Shown here in pieces: positions 22,668 through 35,873 of a DNA stretch of 64,000 bases (the first letter of the stretch is position 1; each line of letters begins with the position of its first letter). This stretch comes from Rutidosis leptorrhynchoides. Taxonomy: Eukaryota; Streptophyta; Magnoliopsida; Asterales; Asteraceae. Where the stretch lies: contig NC_092338.1 in NCBI RefSeq assembly GCF_046630445.1, positions 336,807,001 through 336,871,000 of the forward strand, written 5' to 3'. The translations under genes and the position numbers were made by a program. Under the pieces are notes generated by a model that had not been told where the DNA came from, ran no database searches, and saw nothing but the letters and a program-made list of their open reading frames with translations.

Positions 22668-25570
22668 TGTGATGCCCTGTACTAAATCAACATGTACGGA
22701 CTATCAACAACAGGATCATTATAAGGTCAAACACTATATGCATTTTCAAAACAAGTTTGCATTCATAATAAAAGGTGACGTCGTAACCAACGTCAAATGT
22801 TTAACAACCCAAAAGTATGCTTCTACGAATAGCAAGCATATGTAATAGTACGTGACCCATAGGTCGTTACAAATATATGGTTTCAGAAGTTTCATGTTTG
22901 AATGCAAAATAACGTTTCATGCAGTGACATCTCTAATAAGCCCAACGGGTGTCTACAAAGCATGACTAGTACAGCGAAAGCAAGCAAACCTTAAGCACCT
23001 GAGAAATACATGCTTAAAAACATCAACACGAATGTTGGTGAGCTATAGTTTAAGTATAACAGTAATATAAGGTAGGCTACGAGATTTCAGTGCTACAAAG
23101 AGCGTTTCAAACAGTAATCCAAATTAGTATGACAAAGTATATGTTTAACCGTGGGCACTTGGTAACTAACTTAACGTTAATACCCCATGAAAGTACACTT
23201 GGCAAGTGCGTATGTCTATGAAGTATTAAACACTCATTAAATGCTAGCGCTACTAGCCCGAGTGGGGATGTCAAACCCTATGGATCCATATCTAAGATTC
23301 GCGTTCACGGTTCAAAAACCAATGATTAAACGTTACCGAGCTAAAGGGAATGTTTATGCCGTTGTATAACCCACACATATATAAAGTTTAAGTACTCGTG
23401 CCTAGTATGTAAAACATAAAATCCGCATGTATTCTCAGTTCCCAAAATAAGTTAAAGTAAAAAGGGAATGCTATAACTCACAATGATAAGTAGCGGTAAA
23501 GTATGAGTCGGGAAGTAAGCAAGTGTGTAGGTTATCCAAACGGTCCTCAACCTAAGTCAAATATTACTAAGTCAGTAATTCATCTCAAAAGGTCTAAAAG
23601 TATGTAAATAAGGTCTTAAAGGTCATCATCATTCATCATTAAACGAAAGGTATAAAGTAAGTTTTGTTCAAGGAAAGAGTTTAAAACAAGGGATGACTTC
23701 AGTCAGTCACCACGGCCTCTACACAAACCGAACAGAGGTGAGACCAGTGGCCATGGCTCCGTATATGAGTCCTTTAAGTGTGGTAAAAATTCCAGAAGCT
23801 AACTTGTCTTCGTTTGACCGTGGCGACGGTTTAAGTGCCAGTAGGTCAGAATTTTCAGCACAACGTTTAATGGACATAGTGACGATCGGAGGGCCATAAA
23901 TCCTAAACCGTAACTCGGATTAATACGAGTCCTATATGAAAAGTTATCTACACGAACTGAGTTATCTGAAAATCAAGGTTACAGTAGCCCAGGTGTATTG
24001 GTCAGTTACAGAAACCAGAAAACAGAAGGCAGAAAACAGAAAACAGAAAAATAGTGAGTTCCGGTGGGTTTTGGTGCTTGATGTTCATCACGGTTCTCAT
24101 CCTTGATGTATATAGCTTCAAGTGTACAACTCGTTGATGGGTTTACATCATCTTTACCAAGTTTTGACCATCATAACCCAAATGCAAGTCTAAGATGTGT
24201 AGCACAACACAATCAAGTGTTGCAAGTGTTTCGATGAACCAAAGTTACATCAAAGTCTTAGATTTACACATACATGAAATATAAAAGAAATGTAGAACTA
24301 TAAACTTGAAAGTAACTAACTAATCAAGATCTTAGGATGTAGAACATAGTTCTTAGTTTGATCTTGAAGATCCAAGACTCAAAAGTCTAGATCTAACATA
24401 AGTGTACAAAGTTATAATTTAAAGAAAGCTTACTTACATGTTCTTGAACTTTTAAAGTTAACTTTTGTTCAAGATAAATGAGATCAAAGTTAACTAGTAA
24501 CACTTGACCAATTTTAACTAACAAACATGAATTTAAAGTGCATAATATGAAGTAATAAACTAAGTAAACAAGTAACTAGTTTATGGGTTGTTCATACTTT
24601 AAAGATTCAAACCAAAGTTTGATCTTTAAGAATGTAAACTTTAAGTTTACAAACATGAATTACAAGTATGATTTACAACACATGAACCTTAAATCTTTTA
24701 AAACAATAAAGGTAGAACATAAACTAGTAAGTTTATGTTCTTGAGTGTTCTTGTAAATACAAGATAAAAGAAGAACAAACTAGTAAGTTTGATCCTTGAT
24801 AACATGTATGTAAATAACAACAACTACAAGTAATTAAACAACAAACAAGAATGATGATGATGGGTGTTTAGATTACGGTTTTTAAACAAGAAATAGAAGG
24901 AGAAATAGTCTTGAAAGAACTCACAAATTGGAGAGAAAACTTGAGAGAAAAAATGAGAGAAAAGTGCAAGTATTTTTGTGTGTGTGAAGTGAAGTGATTT
25001 AGTGAATGAAGTATTAAGGAAAATTGAAAAGAAAACTCTCCCATAATACTCCCTAGGTGACGGTTTGAATGGGATCAAGAGGAAGAGAAAGATCCACTAG
25101 ATACTTCATGTAATTTGACTAAAAAGATGGTTAATGGAGGTGTTTGCATGGGAAGAACAAGTAACTAGATTCCAATTGTCTTAAACTAACTAGTTAGACT
25201 TTAAATGGACTACTTACATATAAGTATGGGCTAATGAGTCCACTAAAGAAGTAGGGTGGGCTTCTCAAGTCCATTAACACTATTTAAGGCCCAAGTTCAA
25301 GTAATTAACAAGTAAATCCAATAAAAGCCCAAGTAATTAACCAATAACCTTAGTTAATTAAAATGATTAATAAAACTTAATCATGAATGTAAATAATATT
25401 CTAAAAATATTATTCGTGAAAGTTCGTGTGTCATAAAGATGTGTCGGGCATTCAAAAGTCATGTACGGTTAATCATGGCAACAAGCAAATGTAATAACAT
25501 ACATTCGATAAATCTCAAGTATTAATAATAAACATTATTAATTAAAAGTGGAAAAACCAGAGTCGTTACA
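22668..25570 (-). mobile_element. Solo LTR of the element C family, inside copia gag
   Basis: On the plus strand it runs TGTGATGCCC...GTCGTTACA, the reverse complement of the element C LTR ends, and it has internal similarity along its length to 13832-16883. TGTTA flanks both sides (22663-22667 and 25571-25575), so it inserted in copia gag and later lost its interior by LTR-LTR recombination. By eye the last 125 bases differ from the C LTR at about 6% of sites. Confidence 0.93.
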
Positions 25571-25575
25571 TGTTA

Positions 25576-25868
25576 GAGAGTGCTTTTAAGCAAGCAAACG
25601 TCTTCTTCTCATTCATAACGTTGTATGCAACATTCTTAGCAAGTGAAAGACGAATCGCACCCAAAGCTTGACGATTCAAAAGTGTCCAATCGGCATTGCT
25701 CATGCTTTCGGGCTTGGTCTCTAACAGAGGTTGATGTAGCTTTTTTTATACAAGTAATCTTCAATTTGCATCTTCCAGAAGCCAAAGTCTCTCCCATCGA
25801 ATCGGTCGATTCTAAACTTTCCGTCTTCCGCCATCGTTCCCTTAATGAAACCTTGTGCTTTGATACCA
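25576..25868 (-). pseudogene. Start of copia gag with primer-binding site
   Basis: Minus-strand gag start of the copia element, split from its continuation by the solo LTR. The primer-binding site TGGTATCAAAGC lies at 25857-25868, two bases from the LTR, and resembles the initiator-methionine tRNA complement. Confidence 0.75.
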
Positions 25869-25870
25869 GT

Positions 25871-26039
25871 TGTAAGGATATTAGGACCCAAAACAACGCA
25901 AGTGATTCAACAAGATCACTCGCCGATAGTAATTCTACAAGATTACTAACTCACTTAATGAACGAAAGATTATAAATGCAAGAAATGTAAATCGACACAA
26001 GAGATAATGTGGTTATATGCAATCGTTGTGATTGCTTTA
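25871..26039 (-). repeat. Copia 5' LTR, first piece
   Basis: It matches bases 18242-18410 of the 3' LTR and stops at the CTTTA target of element B. The remaining LTR continues at 39128-39476. Together the two pieces account for the same 513 bp, counting CTTTA once. Confidence 0.93.
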
Positions 26040-29000
26040 TGAAATGTCCCGTTCTTATTGATTAAAAACGTTCCATATTAATTGATATCGTTGCGAGGTT
26101 TTGACCTCTATATGAGACGTTTTTCAAAGACTGCATTCATTTTAAAACAAACCATAACCTTTATTTCATCAATAAAGGTTTAAAAAGCTTTACGTAGATT
26201 ATCAAATAATGATAATCTAAAATATCCTGTTTACACACGACCATTACATAATGGTTTACAATACAAATATGTTACAACAAAATAAGTTTCTTGAATGCAG
26301 TTTTTACACAATATCATACAAGCATGGACTCCAAATCTCGTCCTTATTTAAGTATGCGACATCGGAAGCTCTTAATAATCACCTGAGAATAAACATGCTT
26401 AAAACGTCAACAAAAATGTTGGTGAGTTATAGGTTTAACCTATATATATATCAAATCGTAACAATAGACCACAAGATTTCATATTTCAATACACATCCCA
26501 TACATAGAGATAAAAATCATTCATATGGTGAACACCTGGTAACCGACATTAACAAGATGCATATATAAGAATATCCCCATCATTCCGGGACACCCTTCGG
26601 ATATGATATAAATTTCGAAGTACTAAAGCATCCGGTACTTTGGATGGGGTTTGTCAGGCCCAATAGATCTATCTTTAGGATTCGCGTCAATTAGGGTGTC
26701 TGTTCCCTAATTCTTAGATTACCAGACTTAATAAAAAGGGGCATATTCGATTTCGATAATTCAACCATAGAATGTAGTTTCACGTACTTGTGTCTATTTT
26801 GTAAATCATTTATAAAACCTGCATGTATTCTCATCCCAAAAATATTAGATTTTAAAAGTGGGACTATAACTCACTTTCACAGATTTTTACTTCGTCGGGA
26901 AGTAAGACTTGGCCACTGGTTGATTCACGAACCTATAACAATATATACATATATATCAAAGTATGTTCAAAATATATTTACAACACTTTTAATATATTTT
27001 GATGTTTTAAGTTTATTAAGTCAGCTGTCCTCGTTAGTAACCTACAACTAGTTGTCCACAGTTAGATGTACAGAAATAAATCGATAAATATTATCTTGAA
27101 TCAATCCACGACCCAGTGTATACGTATCTCAGTATTGATCACAACTCAAACTATATATATTTTGAAATCAACCTCAACCCTGTATAGCTAACTCCAACAT
27201 TCACATATAGAGTGTCTATGGTTGTTCCGAAATATATATAGATGTGTCGACATGATAGGTCGAAACATTGTATACGTGTCTATGGTATCTCAAGATTACA
27301 TAATATACAATACAAGTTGATTAAGTTATGGTTGGAATAGATTTGTTACCAATTTTCACGTAGCTAAAATGAGAAAAATTATCCAATCTTGTTTTACCCA
27401 TAACTTCTTCATTTTAAATCCGTTTTGAGTGAATCAAATTGCTATGGTTTCATATTGAACTCTATTTTATGAATCTAAATAGAAAAAGTATAGGTTTATA
27501 GTCAGAAGAATAAGTTACAAGTCGTTTTTGTAAAGGTAGTCATTTCAGTCGAAAGAACGACGTCTAGATGACCATTTTAGAAAACATACTTCCACTTTGA
27601 GTTTAACCATAATTTTTGGATATAGTTTCATGTTCATAATAAAAATAATTTTCTCAGAATAACAACTTTTAAATCAAAGTTTATCATAGTTTTTAATTAA
27701 CTAACCCAAAACAGCCCGCGGTGTTACTACGACGGCGTAAATCCGGTTTTACGGTGTTTTTCGTGTTTCCAGGTTTTAAATCATTAAGTTAGCATATCAT
27801 ATAGATATAGAACATGTGTTTAGTTAATTTTAAAAGTCAAGTTAGAAGGATTAACTTTTGTTTGCGAACAAGTTTAGAATTAACTAAACTATGTTCTAGT
27901 GATTACGAGTTTAAATCTTCGAATAAGATAGTTTTATATATATGAATCGAATGATGTTATGAACATCATTACTACCTCAAGTTTAGTAGGTAAACCTACT
28001 GGAAGTGACAAGAAATGATCTAGCTTCAAAGGATCTTGTATGGCTTGAAAGTTCTTGAAGTAGGATCATGACACAAAAACAAGTTCAAGTAAGATTTTTA
28101 CTCGAATTAAGATAGTTTATAGTTATAGAAATTGAATCAAAGTTTGAATATGAATATTACCTTGAATAAGAAAGATAACCTACTGTATATAACAAAGGTT
28201 TCTTGATCTTAGATGATTACTTGGAATGGATTAGAAAGCTTGGAAGTAAATTAGTAAACTTGAAGGGATTTTTGAAGTGTTCTTGAAGTGTTCTTCCTAT
28301 GATGATTATAGCTTGATTCTTGAAGTGATTTTTGATGAAGATGATGATTAACTACTGGAAAAATATGTTCATAATAGTGTGGGTGTGTTGAGAGAGAATT
28401 AGAAAGAGAATTGGAAGTGAAATGGAGTGAATGATGAGTGGTAATTGGTGAGTGGTGAGTGGGGTTAAAAGGAGTTCTAGTTAGTTGACTAGCTCATGGT
28501 AGAAGTTAAAATTGATTAATCATACATGACATAATCAAGAGTGGAATCCCATGCTAGTTCCTATTGGTATATACCCATAGTAAGTACGTTTTGAAGCTGT
28601 GTATAATACGGGTAAAAATACGACTAGAATTCTTGATGAAAGAAAAGAATGGGAAAGTAACTGTAACCATTTTCATTAAGTATGAGTGTTTTGATATATG
28701 TCTTGAAGTCTTCCAAAAGTATTTTAATACATCTAAATACACTACATGTATATACATTTTAACTGAGTCGTTAAGTCATCGTTAGTCGTTACATGTAAGT
28801 GTTGTTTTGAAACCTTTAAGTTAACGATCTCAATTAATGTTGTTAACCCATTGTTTATTATATCTAATGAGATGTTAAATTATTATATTATCATTATATT
28901 ATGATATATTAATATATCTTAATATGATATATATACATTTAAATGTCGTTACAACGATAATCGTTACATATATGTCTCGTTTCGAAATCCTTAAGTTAGT

Positions 29001-29291
29001 AGTCTTGTTTATATATATATATCTCATTGTTAATATAATTATGGAGATACTTACTTATCATAATCTCATTTTAACCATATGTATATCCATATATATATCG
29101 TCATGTCATTTTTACAAGTTTTAACGTTCGTGAATCGCCGGTCAACTTGGGTGGTCAATTGTCTATATGAAACATATTTCAATTAATCAAGTCTTAACAA
29201 GTTTGATTGCTTAACATGTTGGAAACATTTAATCATGTAAATATCAATCTCAATTAATATATATAAACATGGAAAAGTTCGGGTCACTACA
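26040..29291 (-). repeat. 3' LTR of element B (3,252 bp)
   Basis: The plus strand starts TGAAATGTCCCG and ends GGGTCACTACA, next to the polypurine motif at 29292. It contains no convincing coding sequence. Short ORFs, including that at 28564-28785, are non-coding by context because they recur identically in both LTRs. Confidence 0.95.
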
Positions 29292-29306
29292 GTACCTACC
29301 CGTTAA
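29292..29306 (-). other. Polypurine tract of element B
   Basis: The element-sense motif TTAACGGGTAGGTAC directly precedes the 3' LTR. In this family it is the expected plus-strand primer site. Identical copies adjoin the LTRs at 7587 and 61538. Confidence 0.8.
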
Positions 29307-29329
29307 ATAAATTTCGTCCCGAAATTTTA

Positions 29330-31960
29330 AGCTGTTGAAGGTGTTGACGAATCTTCTGGAAATAGATGCTGGTATTTCTTCTTCATCTGATCTTCACGCT
29401 CCCAGGTAAACTCGGGTCCTCTACGAGCATTCCATCAAACCTTAACAATTGGTATCTTGTTTTGCTTAAGTCTTTTAACCTCACGATCCATTATTTCGAC
29501 TGGTTCTTCGATGAATTGGAGTTTTTCGTTGATTTGGATTTCATCTAACGGAATAGTGAGATCTTCTTTAGCAAAATATTTCTTCAAATTCGAGACGTGG
29601 AAAGTGTTATGTACAGCCGCGAGTTGTTGAGGTAACTCAAGTCGGTAAGCTACTGGTCCGACACGATCAATAATCTTGAATGGTCCAATATACCTTGGAT
29701 TTAATTTCCCTCGTTTACCAAATCGAACAACGCCTTTCCAAGGTGCAACTTTAAGCATGACCATCTCTCCAATTTCAAATTCTATATCTTTTCTTTTAAT
29801 GTCAGCGTAGCTCTTTTGTCGACTTTGGGCGGTTTTCAACCGTTGTTGAATTTGGATGATCTTCTCGGTAGTTTCTTGTATAATCTCCGGACCCGTAATC
29901 TGTCTATCCCCCACTTCACTCCAAAAAATCAGAGACCTGCACTTTCTACCATAAAGTGCTTCAAACGGCGCCATCTCAATGCTTGAATGGTAGCTGTTGT
30001 TGTAGGAAAATTTTGCTAACGGTAGATGTCGATCCCAACTGTTTCCGAAATCAATAACACATGCTCGTAGCATGTCTTCAAGCGTTTGTATCGTCCTTTC
30101 GCTCTGCCCATCAGTTTGTGGATGATAGGCAGTACTCATGTCTAGACGAGTTCCTAATGCTTGCTGTAATGTCTGCCAGAATCTTGAAATAAATCTGCCA
30201 TCCCTATCAGAGATAATAGAGATTGGTATTCCATGTCTGGAGACGACTTCCTTCAAATACAGTCGTGCTAACTTCTCCATCTTGTCATCTTCTCTTATTG
30301 GTAGGAAGTGTGCTGATTTGGTGAGACGATCAACTATTACCCAAATAGTATCAAAACCACTTGCAGTCCTTGGCAATTTAGTGATGAAATCCATGGTAAT
30401 GTTTTCCCATTTCCATTCCGGGATTTCGGGTTGTTGAAGTAGACCTGATGATTTCTGATGCTCAGCTTTGACCTTAGAACACGTCAAACATTCTCCTACG
30501 TATTTAGCAACATCGTCTTTCATACCCGGCCACCAAAAATGTTTCTTGAGATCCTTGTACATCTTCCCCGTTCCAGGATGTATTGAGTATCTGGTTTTAT
30601 GAGCTTCTCTAAGTACCATTTCTCTCATATCTCCAAATTTTGGTACCCAAATCCTTTCAGCCCTATACCGGGTTCCGTCTTCCCGAATATTAAGATGCTT
30701 CTCCGATCCTTTAGGTATTTCATCCTTTAAATTTCCCTCTTTTAAAACTCCTTGTTGCGTCTCCTTTATTTGAGTAGTAAGGTTATTATGAATCATTATA
30801 TTCATAGATTTTACTCGAATGGGTTCTCTGTCCTTCCTGCTCAAGGCATCGGCTACCACATTTGCCTTTCCCGGGTGGTAACGAATCTCAAAGTCATAAT
30901 CATTCAACAATTCAATCCACCTACGTTGCCTCATATTCAGTTGTTTTTGATTAAATATGTGTTGAAGACTTTTGTGGTCGGTATATATAATACTTTTGAC
31001 CCCATATAAGTAGTGCCTCCAAGTCTTTAATGCAAAAACAACCGCACCTAATTCCAAATCATGCGTCGTATAATTTTGTTCGTGAATCTTCAATTGTCTA
31101 GACGCATAAGCAATCACCTTCGTTCGTTGCATTAATACACAACCGAGACCTTGCTTTGATGCGTCACAATAAATCACAAAATCATCATTCCCTTCAGGCA
31201 ATGACAATATAGGTTCCGTAGTTAGCTTTTTCTTCAATAACTGAAACGCTTTCTCTTGTTCATCATTCCATTCAAATTTCTTCCCTTTATGCGTTAATGC
31301 AGTCAAGGGTTTTGCTATTCTGGAAAAGTCTTGGATGAACCTTCTGTAGTAACCAGCTAGTCCTAAAAATTGGCGTATGTATTTCGGAGTTTTCGGGGTT
31401 TCCCACTTTTCAACAGTTTCTATCTTTACCGGATCCACCTTAATACCTTCTTTGTTCACTATGTGACCGAGGAATTGAACTTCTTCCAACCAAAATGCAC
31501 ACTTTGAAAACTTAGCGTACAATTCTTCATTCCTCAATACTTCTAACACCTTTCTCAAATGTTCACCGTGTTCTTGGTCATTCTTTGAGTAAATAAGTAT
31601 GTCATCAATGAAAACAATGACAAACTTGTCAAGGTATGCTCCACACACTCGGTTCATAAGGTCTATGAACACAGCTGGTGCATTAGTTAAACCAAACGGC
31701 ATGACCATAAACTCGTAATGACCGTAACGTGTTCTGAAAGCAGTCTTTGGAATATCATCTTCTTTCACCCGCATTTGATGATACCCGGAACGTAAGTCAA
31801 TCTTTGAATAAACAGACGAGCCTTGTAGTTGATCAAATAAGTCGTCGATTCTCGGTAGTGGGTAGCGGTTCTTGATGGTAAGTTTGTTCAACTCTCGGTA
31901 GTCGATACACAACCTGAATGTACCATCTTTCTTCTTGACAAACAAAACAGGAGCTCCCCA
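29330..31960 (-). CDS. Pol region of element B: RT, RNase H, integrase, chromodomain-like tail
   Basis: A long open region carries the RT active-site block [14 protein letters not shown], RNase H ([10 protein letters not shown]), the integrase zinc motif ([17 protein letters not shown]), the integrase core ([15 protein letters not shown], with [12 protein letters not shown] further on), and the tail [20 protein letters not shown] with chromodomain-like spacing. It matches element A residue for residue over most of its length. Treated as a recent fossil. Confidence 0.93.
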
Positions 31961-33022
31961 CGGTGATGTGATTGGTCGAATGAAACCACGCTCTAAAAAG
32001 TTCTTTCATCTCGCTGGGTGCGAGTCTATAAGGAGCACGAGCTATTGGTGCAGCTCCTGGTACAAGATCTATTTGAAATTCAACGGATCGATGTGGGGGT
32101 AATCCCGGTAATTCTTTCGGAAATACATCGGGAAATTCTTTTGCAATGGGAACATCATTGATGCTCTTTTCTTCAGTTTGTACTTTCTCGACGTGTGCTA
32201 GAACAGCATAGCAACCTTTTCTTATTAGTTTTTGTGCCTTCAAATTACTAATAAGATGTAGCTTCGTGTTGCCCTTTTCTCCGTACACCATTAAGGGTTT
32301 TCCTTTTTCTCGTATAATGCGAATTGTATTTTTGTAACAAACGATCTCTGCTTTCACTTCTTTCAACCAGTCCATACCGATTATCACATCAAAACTCCCT
32401 AACTCTACTGGTATCAAATCAATCTTAAATGTTTCGCTAACCAGTTTAATTTCTCGATTCCGACATATATTATCTGCTGAAATTAATTTACCATTTGCTA
32501 ATTCGAGTAAAAATTTACTATCCAAAGGCGTCAATGGACAACTTAATTTAGCACAAAAATCTCTACTCATATAGCTTCTATCCGCACCCGAATCAAATAA
32601 AACGTAAGCAGATTTATTGTCAATAAGAAACGTACCCGTAACAAGCTCCGGGTCTTCCTGTGCCTCTGCCGCATTAATATTGAAAACTCTTCCGCGGCCT
32701 TGTCCATTCGTGTTCTCCTGGTTCGGGCAATTTCTAATAATGTGGCCCGGTTTTCCACATTTATAACAAACTACATTGGCATAACTTGCTCTAACACTAC
32801 TTGCTCCGCCATTACTCGTTCCGACACCATTTGTTCCTTTCGTTCTATTAACCCCTGGTCCGTAGACCTCACACTTCGCCGCGCTATGACAATTTCTTTT
32901 ACACTTGTTGCAAAATTTGGTGCAGAACCCCGAGTGATACTTTTCACACCTTTGGCATAGCTGCTTCTGATTGTTGTTGTTGTTGCGGTTATTATTGTTG
33001 TTGGGATGATTGTTGTAGTTGC

Positions 33023-33053
<31 letters not shown>

Positions 33054-33923
33054 GGGCCGTTTGTTGTAGTTGCGATTGATGTTGCGATTGTTGGGATAAT
33101 TGTTGCGATTATTGTTGTAATTGCTGTTGTTGTTGTATTGGTGATTCTTATCACCGTTTTCCTCCCACTTTCTTTTGACTTGCTTCACATTGGCCTCTTC
33201 AGCAGTCTGTTCTTTAATTCTTTCTTCAATCTGGTTCACTAGTTTGTGAGCCATTCTACATGCCTGTTGTATGGAGGCGGACTCGTGTGAACTTATATCT
33301 TCTTGGATTCTTTCCGGTAATCCTTTCACAAACGCGTCGATCTTCTCTTCCTCATCTTCGAATGCTCCCGGACACAATAGGCACAATTCTGTGAATCGTC
33401 TTTCGTACGTGGTAATATCAAATCCTTGGGTTCGTAACCCTCTAAGTTCTGTCTTGAGCTTATTGACCTCGGTTCTGGGACGGTACTTCTCGTTCATCAA
33501 GTGCTTGAATGCTGACCACGGTAGTGCGTACGCATCGTCTTGTCCCACTTGCTCTAGATAGGTATTCCACCATGTTAACGCAGAACCTGTGAAGGTATGC
33601 GTAGCGTACTTCACTTTGTCCTCTTCAGTACACTTACTTATGGCAAACACCGATTCGACCTTCTCGGTCCACCGTTTCAATCCGATCGGTCCTTCGGTTC
33701 CATCAAATTCCAAAGGTTTGCAGGCAGTGAATTCTTTGTAGGTGCATCCTACATGATTTCCTGTACTGCTAGATCCAAGGTTATTGTTGGTATGTAGCGC
33801 AGCCTGTACTGCGGCTATGTTTGAAGCTAGAAAAGTACGGATTTCCTCTTCATTCATATTCACGGTGTGTCGAGTAGTCGGTGCCATTTCCTTCAAAATA
33901 GTCAAATGGAACAAGTTAATCAT
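31960..33923 (-). CDS. Gag-protease region of element B
   Basis: It starts [10 protein letters not shown] after a short leader, as in A. It has a retrotransposon gag domain, an Asn-rich tract longer than that of A by about six residues (GTT repeat near 33019-33054), zinc knuckles ([14 protein letters not shown]) and the protease signature [10 protein letters not shown], followed by the linker to RT ([15 protein letters not shown]). Confidence 0.92.
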
Positions 33924-34025
33924 ACAGAATATTAAGAGTAGTTAATAGTATTTCGTAGCATAATATGAACTCATTTATAAAAGCTTTTTCTTCATATTAG
34001 CGTTTTATAAGTTTAAATTCGGGTA

Positions 34026-34040
34026 GTACCTACCCGTTAA
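34026..34040 (-). other. Internal copy of the polypurine-tract motif in element B
   Basis: This is the same 15-mer as at 29292-29306, placed between the F-box ORF and gag exactly as in element A (4405-4419). Confidence 0.7.
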
Positions 34041-34321
34041 GTTCATACTTAGTAGCTAATATACAATTCAACTACTACAATTCTATATGAAAAACTGATT
34101 ATAATAATATTTCGCGTTCAAACTTTTACACAATATTTTACAAACTTACAATACCGCTTATTTTACATATAGCATGGAATATAGCACACAATAAATTTGA
34201 TACAAGATGGTTGTGAAGATAATTCTAGCTAGTACACAAGTCGTTCAGCAAAGGCACTCAAGACACATAATTCATACGTCCAGAAACAAGTCATGCATTC
34301 TGGTTTTACTAGGATTACTTC

Positions 34322-34912
34322 TCATCCTTGGTCTTGTGGAACATAACCGTTATGGCCGTTGATAAGACAGGGTGTTGTAACGTCGTCAAAGGGACGAGGG
34401 TTACGTAATGTCCAACAGTCCCGTAACAATCTAAAAACCTCATTTCTTACCCCAATTACCGACTCCGTCACTTGTGGGAACGTTTTGTTTAATAGTTGTA
34501 GCCCGATGTTCTTGTTCTCACTTTGGTGAGAATCGAACATTACTAATCCGTAAGCATAACATGCTTCTTTATGTTGCATGTTAGCCGCTTTTTCTAAATC
34601 ACGAAGTCCAATATTCAGATATATTGAGTCAAAATAATTTCTTAACCCATTGCGTAAAATAGCATTTGGGTTCCCCGCAATATATGCGTCAAAGTAAACA
34701 CATCGTAACTTATGGATTTCCCAATGTGATATCCCCCATCTTTCGAACGAAAGCCTTTTATAAACCAAGGCATTCTTGGAACGTTCTTCGAATGTCTTAC
34801 AAACTGATCTCGCCTTAAATAGTTGTGCCGAAGAATTCTGACCGACTCTAGACAAGATTTCATCAATCATGTCTCCGGGTAGGTCTCTTAAAATATTGGG
34901 TTGTCTATCCAT
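34322..34912 (-). CDS. F-box protein ORF carried by element B
   Basis: An open frame of 196 codons beginning MDRQPNILRDLPGDMIDEIL, the counterpart of 4620-5291 in element A. It has the F-box at residues about 6-50 and a Sel1-like middle (KEACYAYGLVMF). By eye there are six amino-acid changes from A and about four silent ones, which does not show strong purifying selection since the copies separated. It is in sense orientation with gag-pol and lies in the leader between the acidic ORF and gag. Confidence 0.8.
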   Translation of the reverse strand: MDRQPNILRDLPGDMIDEILSRVGQNSSAQLFKARSVCKTFEERSKNALVYKRLSFERWGISHWEIHKLRCVYFDAYIAGNPNAILRNGLRNYFDSIYLNIGLRDLEKAANMQHKEACYAYGLVMFDSHQSENKNIGLQLLNKTFPQVTESVIGVRNEVFRLLRDCWTLRNPRPFDDVTTPCLINGHNGYVPQDQG

Positions 34913-35049
34913 TTTGTGTTTTTATACTGTAAAATAGACAAGAGTTAGATTCATAAAAAAAATACTTATTAATACAAGCAATTTTTACATATATCATAAA
35001 GCATAAGCACACTATATTACATATATTACACCACACGAATACAACTATC

Positions 35050-35664
35050 TTATTCCGACTCGCTTGTTTCTTCTTCTTTGGTTTTGGTTCGTTTTGCCAA
35101 GTTTCTAGGGATATATGATGTTCCCCTAATACGAGCCGTCGTTTTCCACATTGGTTTAGAAAAACCTGGTGGTTTAGAGGTTCCCGGGTCATTGTTACAA
35201 CTTAAGAACTTCGGGGGTTGACGATACATATAAAGTTCATCGGGGTTGGAATTAGATTTCTCTATTTTTATGCCCTTTCCCTTATTATTTTTTTTTGCCT
35301 TTTTAAATTCAGTTGGGGTAATTTCTATAACATCATCGGAATTCTCGTCAGAATCCGATTCATCGGAGAATTGGTAATCCTCCCAATATTTTGCTTCCTT
35401 AGCGGAAACACCATTGACCATAATTAACCTTGGTCGGTTGGTTGAGGATTTTCTTTTACTTAACCTTTTTATTATTTCCCCCACCGGTTCTATTTCTTCA
35501 TCCGGTTCCGATTCTTCTTCCGGTTCCGATTCTTCTTCTGGTTCCGACTCTTCTTCCGGTTCCTCTTCGGGAACTTGTGAATCAGTCCACGAATCATTTT
35601 AATTTACATTTGACTCTCCATTATTATCAGGTGAGTCAATGAGACTTGTTCTAGAGGTAGACAT
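35050..35664 (-). pseudogene. Acidic Glu/Ser/Pro-rich ORF region of element B
   Basis: The counterpart of 5470-6045 in A, starting MSTSRTSLIDSPDNN and ending with a basic then acidic tail (RTKTKEEETSESE). The reading frame is interrupted once relative to A. It has the same Glu-rich repeats, the FSDESDSDENSDD stretch and a Lys-rich centre. No known domain was recognised. Confidence 0.65.
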
Positions 35665-35859
35665 CTATCACATAATATCAAACGCGTTAAGAGATTAATA
35701 TATCACATAATATTCACATGTTAAAAATATATAGTTTCCAACAAAATTTGTTAAGCAATCATTTTTCAAGTAAACACGGTCGAAGTCCAGACTCACTAAT
35801 GCATCCTAACAAACTCGATAAGACACACTAATGCAAAATTCTGGTTCTCTAAGACCAAT

Positions 35860-35871
35860 GCTCGGATACCA
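35860..35871 (-). other. Primer-binding site of element B
   Basis: TGGTATCCGAGC on the minus strand, two bases from the 5' LTR, identical to that of A. Confidence 0.75.
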
Positions 35872-35873
35872 AC

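Noticed and set aside
28564-28785. 73-codon ORF that recurs at 38400-38621
   Set aside because: It recurs only because it lies in both LTRs of element B. It has no domain and the opposite strand is equally open.
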